64,000 bases of DNA from Lateolabrax maculatus (Eukaryota > Chordata > Actinopteri > Acropomatiformes > Lateolabracidae), in the NCBI GenBank assembly GCA_031216445.1, contig CM062197.1:2707501-2771500 (forward strand). Direction: 5' to 3'. Below the pieces are notes generated by a model that was not told the DNA's origin, ran no database searches, and saw only the letters and a list, made by a program, of their open reading frames with translations. Positions 1 to 13,745 of the stretch are shown piece by piece. Made by a program: the position numbers and the translations under genes. How positions within the stretch are numbered: the stretch's first letter is position 1; every line of letters begins with the position of its first letter.

Positions 1-1130
1 TGTCAGTAGATTTAAAAAGACAATAAAAATAAATGAAATTTTAAAAAAAACATGATAGTGTTCACCACCTTAACTTCGGATGGGACTATGTTAATGTTAT
101 CTTCCAAAAATGCAGCTTTAAGGATTCAAAACTGTACAGAAACACATTTATCCTTAGATTTGAAAGAAAATAAAGAGACAAAGTTTAAGTTTGTTTGGAA
201 TTGTTCCATTTAATGTTACTGACATTTAAACGTCATTGAACCTACAGATATTTCTCCGGTTTCATCTACAGTAGATATATTTTGAATAAATCGTCAAAGT
301 GTCTTTTCACATTATGCACCCTGGGCTAGGAATCATTTATAAAATAAACTTAACTGTCTTTGTATCAGGCATTCGAACACTCCCTTCAAACCAATGTCTC
401 CCTTGATGCTCGGCTCTTTGTGAGGCCGAAATGTAACAGTTGTGTTAAAAAAAGCTGCCAGTTGTTCAGTAACTTCTCCAGACATCCAGTAAAGCTGAAA
501 TACCGGGTATACAAATGCAAGTATGTGTGTTTTTAAGAGAGAGATTTATTTAGTACATATGCTCCCCTGGTACTTGCAGTAATGACCGACCGCCCCCATC
601 CTTCCCAGCAGCCGCAGCAAAGCCTCATGGGAACTGAGCAAAGCCTGCAGGTCGTGATCGCCCAGCAGAGAAACGTGACTCGTTATTGTGGCAGGCTGCA
701 TTATTAAAATTATCTCTGGGGGATTCTTAAAAATAACTTTTCAATACACTGTAAGGAAACTGTTGCTAAAGTAAATCATGTGTTTTAATTTATAATAAAA
801 AGGTGATTATGCAACGACTCAGCTTTAATAGTTCAGGCTTCACCTTCATCCTGACCAGTTAACTGGGTGCAGCTCTTTCCTTTTTTTCTCTGTTGTATAT
901 TGAAAATCTTGTATGTCCGCCTTATGAGGGAGCAAAACAAAAGTCACACTAAAAAAAACTTAACATTTTAAACCTGTTCACCAAGTTGTGTCTCTTTTTT
1001 TAAATCTCTATTCTGTTGGTCAATTTGTATAACATGAACCAAAATTAAAGATGTTACTACCACTTATATATTGATATTTCTCCCCAGTGTTTTATGTTTT
1101 CATACAAAACTGTAAAGGCTCAGCCGGTCA

Positions 1131-1476
1131 GCAGGTTCGAACCCAGAAGCGCGACTGAAAGACATGCAGGTTGGGTAAAAGTTCACGTTTAATCGTTGTC
1201 AAAAACCAGGCAGGCAGATAAAAACTAAGCAGAAAAAGGGGGTGAGGCAGAGAGGAAGAAGGTCAAGGGTCGGGTCGGGCAGAACAAAAGGCTGGAAAGC
1301 TCAGGAGTTGCACACCAGACAATCTGGCAGGGAGTAGGTGGAAAGCAGGTGGGCGGGGGAAGCTCATGTGACGGGAATGGCGGGAAAGGAGAGTTGTATT
1401 GTGGCGGGGGAAAAACAGAGCAGACAACAGAATGAATGAAGAGTGATGAAGAGTTGGCTGGAGTTGTGACACTGTG
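1131..1476. repeat. Dispersed teleost-type repeat, copy 1
   Basis: The element begins near GTTCGAACCCAGAAG, passes through a GCAGG/GGCAGG-rich body and ends with TTGTGACACTGTG at 1,464-1,476. A second element at about 3,735-4,064 has the same layout and the same 13-base end in the same orientation. The family is not identified; a non-autonomous DNA transposon or retroposon fragment is possible. Confidence 0.4.
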
Positions 1477-3734
1477 TTTCACAAACAGACAGTTGTATTG
1501 TGTTCCGTTATACTGACTTTTTAATATTTAGTTTACTCTTGTTGATGAGGCACTTCTCAGTATAACATGGTATAATTCAACTGCAGCTGCCAAAACTGAC
1601 CATAAAGTTCATCGACGCATTATAAACTTTGTGAAGGGAGCATTTTTTTATTGCAGGACTGCTGTATTCAACTGCATTAGTTCTTTCTTTTTGGGTACAA
1701 TTTTAACACTGATTATTCAGAGAAACCTCTGATATCACGCAACATAAATCACTGTTAATATTACCTGTTGCTGCTGTATTGCTGAGAATGATACCAAGAT
1801 AGAATATATATTTATGGACTTTATACTTTACTTTATGTGTCCGGGTAGACGCAAGAGTCAGCGTGACATAAAATGTGTCTGAAAGTATCCACTTAGTGCA
1901 GACAGCTTGTTCACAGTGACATTTATGAGCCGCATGTGTGTTTATTTCCTTTATCGACCTTTACCTGTCTCATGTTTGGTTATTTCTTGTTGACAGCATA
2001 TTATGGATCCTGTTTGTGTTACTGCTCTGTCGTCACTTGAAGTCCCTCATCGAGTAAATATGCTAATCTGTCATGTTGAAGAGTAACCTACATGTTTTAC
2101 TCAACAGCACGTCTCAGTACTCGCTGAAGCTTTGATATGCCCACTTATTCTTTCACCGAAACACAGAGAAGAATTAAGTTTTTGTTTGAGAGTTGGGGAA
2201 AAAAAAGAACTCGAAGGAGACTTGTGACCCTGAAATGCTTCTTTTCCCCACAGGCATGCTGCATGTGAGCCACTTAATGCCTCAAATACCGAGCAGTCAG
2301 GTTTCCCTGCTGAGGGCAGGAAACAGGAAAGAGACTTGAAAAAAACAAGCAATCAACACTTTGGCATCTCATCAGCATACTAATGAGCCTTTCTTACCTC
2401 CAAAATGTCAACTTTTAAAGAACCAGGAATAAGTAGGAAAGAGGAGGAAGTGTCCGTATACATTTGTTTCTCATTCCACAGTGAAGAGGCCAAATACAGA
2501 TGGACACGACACATTCTGTTTTTATTGATGCGCTGCAGTTTTATTACATTTGAATCTATCTTGGGTCTCCATTAATATTGTAGAATCAGTGGTCTGTGGG
2601 CACTGGTTGCTGTCGTTTTAGGTGCTGAAATGACCGATGCTGTCCTTCTTCTTTAGAGGATAGGTCTCTGCTGTTGTTGTGTCGTTTTGTAAGACTGCAG
2701 CCCCCCCACTTGCTCCTGGTTGTGCTCCACAGAGAGCTTCTACTCCAGTGAGAGTGCTTTGTTACCCTGGGGGTGGAGGTGGAGGTCCTGCCCTCCCAGC
2801 ATCTCTCATTGGAAAAAAAGTAAAAATAAAAAAAAATAAATCATCTTGAAAATTGGTTTGCTTGGAAAAACAGCACGATTCTAGCTTTGCAGGATTGGTG
2901 CTAAATCTACAGTACACAGAGGCTTCAGTATGAAACATTAATGTCAATATTCAAGACACACACACACACACAGGGTGTTGTAAGTTGATAACGCTGTAGA
3001 CAGGCTTTTAATTTGCGGGTATTAAACTGTTCTCTGCACAAAAACAGCAGAGTTCACGGCTCTCTTTATGTAATAGCTTTTTGTTAGTCCCTCGCTCCCA
3101 CAGAGAGCAGTTGTCATAGCGATGCCATCGTCTCCGGCTCGTCGCTGTATTGTTTTATTGCCGTCATGTTGCAGGAGGATGTTCTTTCTCATCACTGCTG
3201 GCTGACAAAACTTCTGAGCTCCCACTGAGGACGACAAAAAACAAGATTACATAGCAGCCATAATGAGTCTGTTTGGCCGCTCAGTGGTGTTGTACCCTGA
3301 GAAAACAGGGACATTAACACATGCAAACACTCCACCGGTATTATAACGCAAACCTGTGGTGCCACCGTGCAGCCAAATGTCGGCTGGTTCGCTCTCTGTC
3401 GGCACTCACAGGAAGCAGGCTAGTTGGGGAAATATCACATGTGCAATTTACCACCTTTAAGACCCTCAGGTATGTTTGAAGGCTGCCATCTGACTCTAAC
3501 CTCGTCTGACAGGGAGGAGTAGTTGATTTAAAATGCACGACCAAATAAAATCTGTTTTGGTAACAGGGTGTTGCATCCTTCATGGCTCACTGGAATTACA
3601 ATTAAACTGATTTGTTAGTGCAAAGTAAAGCAGCCTGCATGGCCTTGATGCACACTGTGAATCTTCAGACTACTGCTGCTTATGGCTGCTCCAGTTTGTT
3701 ATGCACACTTTTAAATTATGTGTGCGACGCAACA

Positions 3735-4064
3735 CCCAAATGTAGACAATGCAGGGAGACTGAAGATTTTCAGTGTTTTAATGAACAATAAAAGCTTACA
3801 GGCAGATACTGGCAGCTCATGAGCAAAGACAAAAGCAGTTTGGCAGCATTGCAACCTGGAAACTCAAGGATCTGACGCTGATGGGGGAGAACAGGCTGAT
3901 ATATATGTGCTGCAGGGCTGAGGAGAGAAGTGGGAACAGGTGTGTAGGTGGGCGGGAACGGCAGGTGACGGGAGAGGTGGACGGGTGGGTTAGGGAGTGG
4001 GGAGGAACAGGGTTGGAGAAAGGGGAATGTGGGTGGAGGGAGGAGAACAGATTGTGACACTGTG
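3735..4064. repeat. Dispersed teleost-type repeat, copy 2
   Basis: It starts around ACCCAAATGTAGACAATGC, has a purine-rich GTGGG/GGGAGG body and ends with TTGTGACACTGTG at 4,052-4,064, as copy 1 does. The start resembles the repeat near 30,158 (ACCCAAATGCAGATGAC), so three related insertions are likely in this window. Confidence 0.4.
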
Positions 4065-4611
4065 CAGTTTAACACTAAACTCTTGTTTTTTAGAGTTTAA
4101 AAAAACATCATCTAATTGTCTTTTTCCTGCTTTCCTTCCTCCTGCTCTGAAAATAAGAATTAACATCTTGTATAATAATGAGTTAACTAGTGCTGGATAT
4201 CAAACCTCACCACTGGATACTTTTAGACTATATTTTATTCAGACAAAGTTCTTGAACTTTGACAACATTAACATTTCCAGAACTTTATTTAGTTGTGTTT
4301 ATTTCTCACTGTATATTATCAAAAAGATACTGGAATTAGTAGTGAGACTTTAACATATCGTATTGGCACTAGTATTGAAAAATGTAAAAGAAATTCACAG
4401 TATTTTATTTGCAAATAAGTGTATTTTCCAAAATGTTAAACTGTTTCTTTTAACTTAGTAGGGGGCTTTCCTGGGAATCCCCCAGGCCAGGGGAAGGCAG
4501 GGGATTTCAGTTTTTTAAAAAGCCTGAAGTTCTTCCACCATTAGTCAGCGGTGTGACGCCAGGGGACCAAACTGACTCCAACGGGGTAATAAAGGGACAA
4601 ATGGCCAAGAC

Positions 4612-4613
<2 letters not shown>

Positions 4614-4647
<34 letters not shown>
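4614..4647. repeat. (TG)n microsatellite
   Basis: Seventeen uninterrupted TG dinucleotides are visible directly in the sequence. Confidence 0.95.
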
Positions 4648-4648
<1 letters not shown>

Positions 4649-4772
4649 CGAACAGACTGATCTTTATGACGAAGGAACTGATGAAGACAACAGAGTCAGT
4701 GTTCATCCCAACAGGCTGGAAACGACCTGATCAGATGTGTTTCAAGACGGACTCCAACTAAACCCACAGACA

Positions 4773-4925
4773 GCGGTGGAAAGTAAAGTACATCTACTAA
4801 AGTACTGTACTCAAGTACAATGTTGAGGTACTTGTACTGCACTTGAGTATTTCCATGTTATGCTGCTTTCTACTTATTTTGTACTGTTGTACATTTATCT
4901 GACAGCTGTAGTTACTTTTCAAATT
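4773..4925. repeat. AAGTACTT-rich dispersed repeat, copy 1
   Basis: The copy begins GCGGTGGAAAGTAAAG and continues through repeated AGTACT/AAGTAC motifs and GAGGTACTTGTACT into a 'tactttctac..acatttatctgacagctg' body. Related copies lie near 13,540, 50,588, 55,170, 56,850 and 61,555. The most complete one (61,555-61,830) ends in TTCTTCCAACACTG, the inverse of the CAGTGGTGGAA start, so the family appears to have inverted ends like a MITE. Confidence 0.6.
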
Positions 4926-7499
4926 AACATTTTACATAAAAAGCAATGATAAAATACATTGTCCCAGATGAAACCAGTGTTTCTCAACCTCCTATAAAAC
5001 AAACTGTCTAGTTAGAGTTCCTCGTCATGTTTCAGATGTTTCTGAGTTGTTAGTTCCACCAAAGAGAAACTTTTCAGACGGTTTCATTTAAATAACTGGT
5101 AAATTATCCAGTATTTCACAAAAAAACAAAGACCAGAGAAGAAGTCGGTAAAAAAGAATACAGATTTGTGTCTTCTTGCTGTAACACGACCGCCGTACAC
5201 ACAGCTGATGTCGTTCACTCTGTTTCCAGAGGCCTGGCTGCTCACCAGGATTTGAATTCAGTCTGTTTGACAGTCAAATCAGCTGCAGGTAGAGCGAGCT
5301 CCTGAACTCTGACGGTTGGTTAGGAAACCCCCATCCCTCTCTCTCCTGTAACACATGACTGATGCAGAGTCACGTTACCTTTAATCACAGCTGGAACAGT
5401 GACAGAAGGTCTTCTCCACTCATCCAAGACGGACTATCACCTGGAATCAGCTGCTTTTATGTAATGAGACAGAAAAATGGACCTACATGTATGTAAAGTT
5501 TAACATATTACATTTGTAACCTTTATTTAAAGAGACAGTGCTGTTTAAATAAGTTGTGTGTGTGGTGTCATTGCTGTAATGAGGATGATGAATATTTAAT
5601 ATGCGTGAGGTGCAGGTGTTGTTTCATCTGATATCAACTCGCCTGTTTGTAACTTGATGTTACGGATTAAAAGCTGCATCTGCTCTTTACTGTTGAAGGC
5701 ACGTCTGAATGTAGACAGGAACTGACTTTTAATTATAAGCTACCTTTAAAATTAATACTTTTTACAGTCACTCCCCTAAAGTTGGGAGATTCACAACAGA
5801 CGGATTTAAAAAATCATAGCAACAGAGGCTCAATTATCGTGGTTTGTAGTCTCTAATATGAGTCTAGCTCCAAAAACACTGGATCCTACATTTCCCATAA
5901 TGCAGCTTTTTGACAGATGGCCATTTGCTTCGAAATCCCCAGTTTGTAACACAGAACTTTCCATTAGAAATCTGGACTGAGCATACAGATTTTAGAAATT
6001 GTGGTATTAATTCTCTGTGGTGTTTGCCTTCACCATTTAATAGAAGCTGATTGAGTGTGATATCGATGCTTTGTGATTAGACTTCCTGCTGTGGTGCTTC
6101 AAATCAAGTGCTCCCTACATCCACTCAGGGCCTGTTTCACACCTCTGACTGCCCGTGAATTATAATATCTGTGATTATAGCAGCAGGACTCGAAGCCCGT
6201 AAAGACCTGAGGACTGATCTACCTGAGACACATGGAGGATTTGTTCTTCCTCTTCGTATAAACTGACCAGCGATTTCACCCTCCTGCTCCGAACAGTCCT
6301 GTTGCGTTTAATCATCCACCAGGTAGAGTGAAGTTCCTGATTAGATGGCTGGACTGAGACCCAGCAGGGCTCGGCGTCCTGAGGGTGGTGTCGGAGGAGA
6401 GACATTTTAGGACATTTCAGATTCAACTTGTGAGGCGCAGCTCTCCATCGGATATGATTCAACTTACACCCGTGTAAGCTAGACTTTATCAGCTGTGCTG
6501 GGGATGAACTCGTTCAGAGCATAGACTGGTCTGTGGACGACCATTTTGGAGCCTCCAGTTTGGCACTTTGGTCGACGCCGTCTTGTTTTTGTGGAGCCAG
6601 TGGAGTCGCCCCCTGCTGGCCAGTAGAAAGTCTTTCTGTCTTTCTCGACCTGTGCGATGTCATGGGGAAGGATTCGCAAGGGACCGACTTCCGGGATCAA
6701 GAATGTAAAGAAAACAATGGCGTCCAAAGCGGTGTGTTTGGTACTGGCTCTCTCTGAAATAACTCAGACTTTGACCTTTGCTCCGTTTCACAGATCCCCC
6801 TCGCGTTGACATCATCATTCCTCTTTCCCTTCGCCATGTTTACACACAGAGGAGAGATCAACGACACAAACACATCGTGGAGTTTGTCATCACATGCTTC
6901 CATTGTGACGGACTACAGGATAAAACGATTAGGCCTAATTGTTGCGTCCAACGGCAGATTTCGTTCCTGACGGGTCGGTATCAGACTCACTCTCTGTAGT
7001 CTGACTGGGCATTAGTATGTTTGTGGCGGTTTGTGGCGACTGACCATCTTGCCTTAGCCTGGGAGCTCCTGTTTGATTTGCTCTGGCTCTTCTCCCATTC
7101 AGGCTGATTTCGTAGGTTCAGGTATCTGACCGATAACGCCTTTCGGAAATGGAAAATGAACTGAGAGGTTCCAGACTAATGCACATTTGTGAATCGATGC
7201 CAGGCTAATCCTGACCAACATAATAAAACCATCAATAACCTAAAATAATGGCAAAATAAATGATCTCAAGAGTCTTTTGTCCGTGTGACCTACAGGAACA
7301 GGTTTGAAAGCAGAGATAAGGAATATCTGCCACATGGCACCGTCTCCCTGCACCTCCACAGCCTCTGTCTCCCTTTGCCAAGTCGTGCGTCCTTGGAAAA
7401 CCCCTGCTGGCAGGTTGATTTGTATTCTCCTCATCCAGACAGACAGACAGACAGACGGGCTGAGTGTCACGAAACGCTCCTTCTGCCTCTCCAGTGATG

Positions 7500-7577
7500 A
7501 GAGAGGAAGGAGGGAGTGAATGAAGGAGAGAGAGGGAGGGAGAGAGAGAGGGAGAGAGGGAGGGGGAGGGAGGAGCC
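7500..7577 (+). repeat. GA-rich purine tract in the prr7 promoter
   Basis: About 75 bases are almost purely A/G (GAGAGAGGGAGGGAG-type). The tract sits immediately 5' of the GC-rich prr7 first-exon region. GA tracts beside promoters can be nucleosome-depleted; a role here is inference. Confidence 0.8.
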
Positions 7578-7905
7578 AGGCTGTCAAGGTGAACCGAGAA
7601 CAGCTCTTTTTATTCCCCCTGACGTCCGGAGCACGACGCGCAGCTCCCCGGCAGCAGCGCGCACAGAGCGGAGGAGCGGACCTCCTCTACCGGCCGAGAG
7701 TCCGCCGGAGCCGGTGGACTCCCCGCACTGCTCCCCGGACAGGAGACGGACGCAGCAAAGTGTCTGCTGTTTTTTTTTTTCTTTCTTTTCTTTTTTCACC
7801 TTCGTTTGTTTTTCTTTTTATATTTGAAAATGCCGGACATGAAACTTGAATGGCACGGAGCGAGCTGAGTGCGTCATCTCGTTGGAGCCGCCGGAGGAAT
7901 TAAAG
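7578..7905 (+). promoter_or_regulatory. prr7: prr7 promoter region and non-coding first exon
   Basis: This is a CpG-rich block in otherwise AT-rich DNA. It carries a TGACGTC CRE-like site at 7,620-7,626 just after a TTTTTATT stretch, followed by a dense run of CG dinucleotides to about 7,760. A strong splice donor, AAAG|gtgagt, ends the proposed exon at 7,905. The exon would join the prr7 coding exon through the acceptor at 15,856-15,857, giving a spliced leader. The transcription start is not determined and probably lies between 7,610 and 7,700. A 12-codon upstream ORF lies inside the exon. Assignment to prr7 rests on strand, donor quality and position; no cDNA was available. Confidence 0.55.
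7830..7868 (+). CDS. Upstream ORF in the prr7 leader (12 aa)
   Basis: ATG at 7,830 opens a frame encoding MPDMKLEWHGAS and stops at TGA 7,866-7,868, before the inferred donor at 7,905. It would be translated ahead of the main PRR7 start if the leader is spliced as proposed. It is more likely a translational control element than a functional peptide. Confidence 0.35.
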   Translation: MPDMKLEWHGAS

Positions 7906-9080
7906 GTGAGTTTTTTTTTTTTTTCCACCAAAACGTGAGAGTCAAACAGGAACCTGTGGTGCGTTTGGAAATGAGGCTGGGAGTTTTACAGCGAGCTCAC
8001 CGCAGTTCAAGGTATTTTATTACCTGCGCTGCCACCTTATCTCCTGATCTCCACGTACTGGGATGTCTTGCGCCTGAAATATTCATTAATTGTCTTATTG
8101 CGGCTGTTTTTCTGAGAATCACGAGTATTAACTCCCAGTATCAGGCTGACAAACCCTCCTGCTGTTTCTCCGAGGAGGAAATTAAAGAAGGGATTCATTT
8201 TATTAATACAGCAGTGCGCCTGAGCGGTTGCGTAATGTAGGAATCGATCAGTGTGTTTTGGATGACTTGACACAGTAATGAGCCGCCGAAACACACTGTG
8301 GTTGTGTATTTTTATAGGAGTGAAGGTTTTTCTGGCAGTTTAATTCACACCCACAAATACAGAGGACCTGCTGGGGCCCCAAACACCCAGGGGGGCCCCG
8401 GAGGAGCTCCCACAGGGTGAAACTATCCATTAATCAGTGCTGACATGGAGCTCATGCACACTGAAGTGCACATGTGAGGAGGTTGAGTCTTTTCTTTCAG
8501 TGCTACTGTACACTGTTACTTCACTACATGTATTTGACAGTTATAATAGTTGCTTTGACATTTAAAAGCTAACATGATATGATGCAGCACTATTACTCAC
8601 ATATCCAGGAATTGGCTCCACCTTGACAAACTACAACATTAAAAATCCTTTAAATGTATTTGTTACTGATAAAAACTGACTAATATAACATTATATAATA
8701 ATATAACACTGTGAAAGGAGCCATTCTGCATAATGAGTACTTTGACATTATTTCACATTAACATGTCACATCCATTTATATATTGTAATACACATAATTA
8801 TATCAAACAAACAAACCAAACCAAGCCAAATACACCTAACACCTGGTGGATATTCATAGCATATCATATCAATTTTTAAAACATGTTAAAAATTGATGCT
8901 TTTAAGTCAATACAATTTGGTGGGCTTGGTCATTTATTCCTAATTATCTTTCTTTAATGTCACTCATTTCCACATTTTGCATTTTGGACATTTTGCTGAT
9001 ATGAATCAGTGTGTCAGCAGGCCAGTGTCTTGTTTCAGGACGCTACAGGTGTCCGTCAAAGACAAGACAAGGCGTGATGT

Positions 9081-9119
9081 TCGAAGCTGCAGGTCGAAGC
9101 TGCAGGTCGAAGCTGCAGT
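9081..9119. repeat. 13-bp tandem repeat, 3 copies
   Basis: TCGAAGCTGCAGG occurs three times head to tail, with the last base changed in the third copy. Confidence 0.9.
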
Positions 9120-12100
9120 TTGAGTTTTGGTGCTGCTTCAGGCCTCGTTAGCCGGGTTAGCTTAGCCCGCAGTCGACACACGCACGCAGAAATAAAACAG
9201 AAACCAAACCAGGGCCGGAGCTGGCCGGGTGTCCCACACTGCAGCACATCACACTTTTATTAAAACAATGAAATCATGACTAAGAGGTAAAAGTGTTTCC
9301 ATTTGAAGGTGTTGACATTCACATCACATGAATAAGTCAGTCTGTGTTCTTACAGAGAACAAATCGAGGCAATATCTGAAATATATCAACAGGTCCTCGA
9401 TGGATTGACGTTTTGTAAGGACATTCGTGGTCCCCTAAGGATGAATCATGACATTTTTGTTTATTTAGAATAAATCTCTAAGATCTCTCTAAGAAATCAT
9501 TACAAAAGATAGAATTCCTTGTTTTCTGTATCGGCAGCGTGTTTTCTAAATACTTGTGTGTAGCACATGAATGATGCTTTCTTAATGTGCAGCCCTCAGG
9601 GCCGCCGGACCAACGTCCTGCTGCATTGTTCTAAAACTGTCGCCGATAGTCCGAACTTTCCCCTTCACTGCTTCACTTCTGCTCCTTTATCGTGTGAAAG
9701 CTCAGCGACCTTTATGTCGTAGAAGGGAAAAGTATTTTGCTGAAAGAGAGTTTGTGATCTTAAGACTTTCATCTGACACCGACCTCACGTGGATCCAGTG
9801 ATCATGTGGGAGTTTTTTTTGTTGTTGCTCTGAGTGAAATGTGACGACAGACGCGCTGCTTTCTGAAACCTCAGCGGAGATGAAGCGGCCTGCTGCGGCC
9901 TGAACAGTGTCCTTGAAGCAAAACACTGAATCCTCACATGACCAACGGCTGGATAAAGAGATCAGACTGAAACTGAAGAGTCACAGGTTTTATATCCCTC
10001 TTGAGGGATTCAAGTTTATTGCTTTGATTACTAATCATAAAAACTGTACAGTACATAATGTACCATTTACAGAAATGAGACCATACGTTTTAGATTTTAA
10101 CATTTTATGACTCAGAGCTCCAACAATTAAGAAAATACATTGTTTTAACTTATTTTTTTATTAAAAAATGGCAAACATTTGATGGTTGCAGCTCCTTAAA
10201 TGTGAGGATCTTCTGCTTTTTCTTGTCTTTGTAGTAAATTGAGTATCTTTGGGTTTTGAACTGTTGCTCAGACAAAATAAGACGTGATGACGTCAGTTTG
10301 GGCTCTTTTTCCAATGTTTGTAGATCTAATGATTTCATGATCAATGTAGTGGATAATTAGCAAATTAAAAGATCACTCAGACATAAAATCTTGTGTTTGT
10401 AACCTTTTCTTGTCGATGGATTCAGGAACACTTTCAGCTGCCGAACATCAAGCTTTTAAATACAAGAAAAAAAAACAGATTTTCCAAGATCCTTTTCACA
10501 AGATTCATGTTTGGTTACGGTTTGTTTTCAGTTTGGTTTTCTAACAACACAGCATGTGAACGCATCACTTTTCAGCATCTAAATCCTTTGGATGTTGGTT
10601 TCTCTTGAACACACCAACAGAGAAGTTTAAGAACAGCTTATGCTCCTAACAAAAAACACATTACCATAGCCACCAAAGGATTTCTGCATAAATATATACG
10701 CTGCTCACTCAGATTGCTTCCATGGATCGCTTCCTTGAGACTTCACAATCAACAGGTGGATTTATTAGTAGCTTATCCTTTGAATTCCTGCTAAAATCAC
10801 GTTTACTATCATGAAATCCTGTGACTAAAAGAACCGAACTAAACAGACAAACGCGCCAGAGTTTCATTGAAACGCACCAAACGGGTAAGGTGTAAGAGCC
10901 ACATGACAGCGGGTCCTGGTTTGTTTGTGAGATCCACATCCTGCAGTTAGTTTTCAGGCTGATCTGCTGCTCATCAGTCGGTGGCGTTAATGTGCCAACA
11001 AACGCAGCAGTATGTCTCAAGCCTGTAGACATGGATGTAGATAATGTACAGTTCAGAGGTGAAAAACACTTAATGGACCATTTTGGTAATGATCTTTTGT
11101 GCTGTTTTGGAAGACATTGGCTCACGACCCATTTTATCTTTTCCTACTGTTTTATGATATAACAGTGATTCAATTTTTACCCCGACTGTTAAAACATATC
11201 AAGTAAACATGAACATAAACTTAAAATGACCTGTTTGCCATTTAATGTTGTATCAGACTCTGTGGATCAAAGTACCAAGTGGCTGCAACATCCCTTTAAA
11301 TGCTTAATCATGTAACGTCCTCCACTATTACTGCCTTTATATTTGGCCTATTCACATTTTATCGTTGCCCTTCGGGTCTGAGAGTTTAAGAGAAATTCAA
11401 ATCTCCATTCAGTCCTTTGAATGAGAGCGGGATCGGTTTTATTTCCGATGGTAGCCCTTATGAGAGGAAGATAAAAGACAAGAGGATATTAATAGTGTGA
11501 ATAGCCTTCTGTATATGTGTTAGTGCACATGTGTGGGTGTGGAGGTTGAGGTCTGAGTATCTCTGAATGCTCCTCTGTGATGACTGGATCGGACAGGCAG
11601 GAAGTGTGGGGAGTAAACAAAAACTCGGTTCCATATCAGCGCTCGTAGATTGAAATACCAGCGGCTGTGCGACCTCATGAGGGCCCTCTGCTGATGATTC
11701 ACCTCTGCTGAGCAATTTCAAATTACAATAGACACAGGGGTGTGATTCCCAAAGGTGGTGTGGAGGTGGAAGATGAAAAAACACGACATGAACGCTGCTG
11801 CTCCACTCGTGCTATAAATGTAACTAATACAGTACAAGTGGCCGATTTGGAAAAAATAAAAACACGTTCAATTTTAGGACAAAGCAGGTGTTGCTTCTCT
11901 CAGAGGAGAAATATTGTTTTCAAAATAGTGGGAAACTTAACTTGAGATGTGACAGCATGTCCAGCCGATTCCCTCAGACTGCAGCGGAGGAAATATCACA
12001 TTCATCAGCGTTTTCTCAAAAACCTAATTCCTTCTCTTGTCAATTTTGGCTGTCGCTGACAACTGGAGGAGCCATGACTAGTGGAAAAAATCGACTAGCC

Positions 12101-12559
12101 GGGTTTCCATCAACTTATGTTATGGTGGATTTGAAGTATTGAGTTATAAAAGGTGGATGGAAACTGCAAAAATTGGAAAAAAACATCCTCAGTTTCGCAG
12201 AAGAGTTTTTACGTTCGCTCGGGGTGGTTTAAGAGTTAATGCGCAGAACAGGAGATGGAAACTTGTTATCAAATGAGTTCAGACGTATCGAACATTTAAC
12301 TCACGTGACTGAACATGGCTGCAGTCTCCTCATCACTCCACGGATCTGATGTAACCTTCCTCACGTTAATACATGAAACTAACAGAAATGTCAGATTTCA
12401 TCATGTTTTCTACATAGGTTTTCAGTGTTAGAGGTTTGACTGGCGCTCTTCTTCTTCTGCGATGGTTTAATGGTTTTCCGACTGGAGAACTGGCGTCACC
12501 TACTGTTTACCTCGATGAACCAACTCCTAATAATTCCATAATGGTGGTGGATGGAAACC
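12101..12559. repeat. MITE-like element with inverted GGTTTCCATC ends
   Basis: The left end reads GGGTTTCCATCAAC and the right end GGTGGATGGAAACC, which are inverted complements over about 10 bases. An internal GGTGGATGGAAAC copy suggests a degenerate or nested insertion. No transposase frame is present. Similar 'gggtttccatcc' elements are common in fish genomes. Confidence 0.5.
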
Positions 12560-13538
12560 AGCATCCATTCACATTTTCTATTGATTTTCTTGAAATTTGG
12601 GTAAAATTTGCGACACATTTAGCTTCTGAAGGAAGCTCCCAAAGGTGATGTAGTGAGCAGCAGATGATCTTTAAATTGTTAAATAAAGAGGCACGTTTAT
12701 TTATATGACACTCACATTGAAAACAACAGTCTGTTATGCACATTTCATCTTGTCTGACAGCAGCTGATGATCCAACCCCCCAACACAGATGATAAACAAA
12801 ACTGAATAAAATATAAATATGATTACGTTTTTGCTCATTCAGTGGAGCATCTCCACATCTATGGGATGGATTAAGAGTGCTACACTAAACCTTCTATTCT
12901 TGACTTCCCCAACACCAGACAGACAGTTGTTCAGCTCAGTATAGATTTGTCTGTCAGCAGAAACCTTCAGACGGAGTTTCTGTGTGTCAGATCTCACCAG
13001 ATGGAGGTCTGCAGTCTAATTAATGTCCGTCTGTTTGGGGTCGTTGACATGAAAACCTGCAGGACCTTCTGCTTTCCACCGCCGGCTCTGGTCTGGTTTT
13101 ACTGGAAAGGAAGGAACAAAACATCTTAGAGTCAGGAGGAGTGTCTGCACCATTGCTGGGAATGACATGTTTACTTGTTCTTGTCTCTACCGTGAGGGAC
13201 AAACACGTCCATTTTGCAAACTCAGTTTCGGTCCAGCTACATTTTTGCAGACATCAGCTGCTAATCAAGCTGCAGAAATCCAACTTAAGCAAATTAAGAA
13301 ACAAAACCCAGCTGCTGATTGTGTGATTATTCTGCACAAAACTATTCACATATTCTGTTTTCTACCATTTAGAGGCGGCGTTTCCTTTCAGCCAGTGAAG
13401 GCTGCTGAAGGAAGACGCACACGTTTATCAGAAATATAAACACTGTGGCTTGTTTGAGCCGGAAGAGGAAACAGCTTCAGTCTTTGTCAGAAGACATTAT
13501 TGAACGTATCACTGTTAAAGGACCACTGCAGCAGAAAA

Positions 13539-13745
13539 TGCAGTGGTGGAAGAGGTACTCAGATCATTTACCTATTTAAAAAGCGATACCACAGTGTAGT
13601 AATACTCTGTTACTAGTAAAAGTACTTAAAGTACCAAAAGTAAAAGTACTCATACACAGAATGGCCCATATCAGTATGTATCACTTTAATGTTGCAGCTG
13701 GTAAAGATGGGATCATTCAAATTACTTTATTACCACAGTGTACAG
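13539..13745. repeat. AAGTACTT-rich dispersed repeat, reversed copy
   Basis: The copy begins GCAGTGGTGGAAGAGGTACTCAGATC and proceeds through AGTAAAAGTACTTAAAG. That order is the reverse complement of the other copies' 3' ends. It is a member of the family described at 4,773. Confidence 0.6.

Larger units (their letters stand above)
1..7500. other. Intergenic DNA upstream of prr7
   Basis: I found no coding exon with convincing splice sites or recognisable peptide on either strand here. Open frames are short and of low complexity. The stretch holds dispersed repeats, including two related elements ending in TTGTGACACTGTG (about 1,130-1,476 and 3,735-4,064). It also holds a (CA) run near 2,956-2,972, a (TG) array at 4,614-4,647 and one copy of the AAGTACTT-rich repeat from 4,773. 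In mammals GRK6 lies upstream of PRR7; no GRK6-like sequence is visible in this interval. Confidence 0.6.

Noticed and set aside
1125..1150. tRNA-like B box (GGTTCGAACCC)
   Set aside because: No A box or cloverleaf can be built around it. It is better explained as part of the dispersed repeat starting there.
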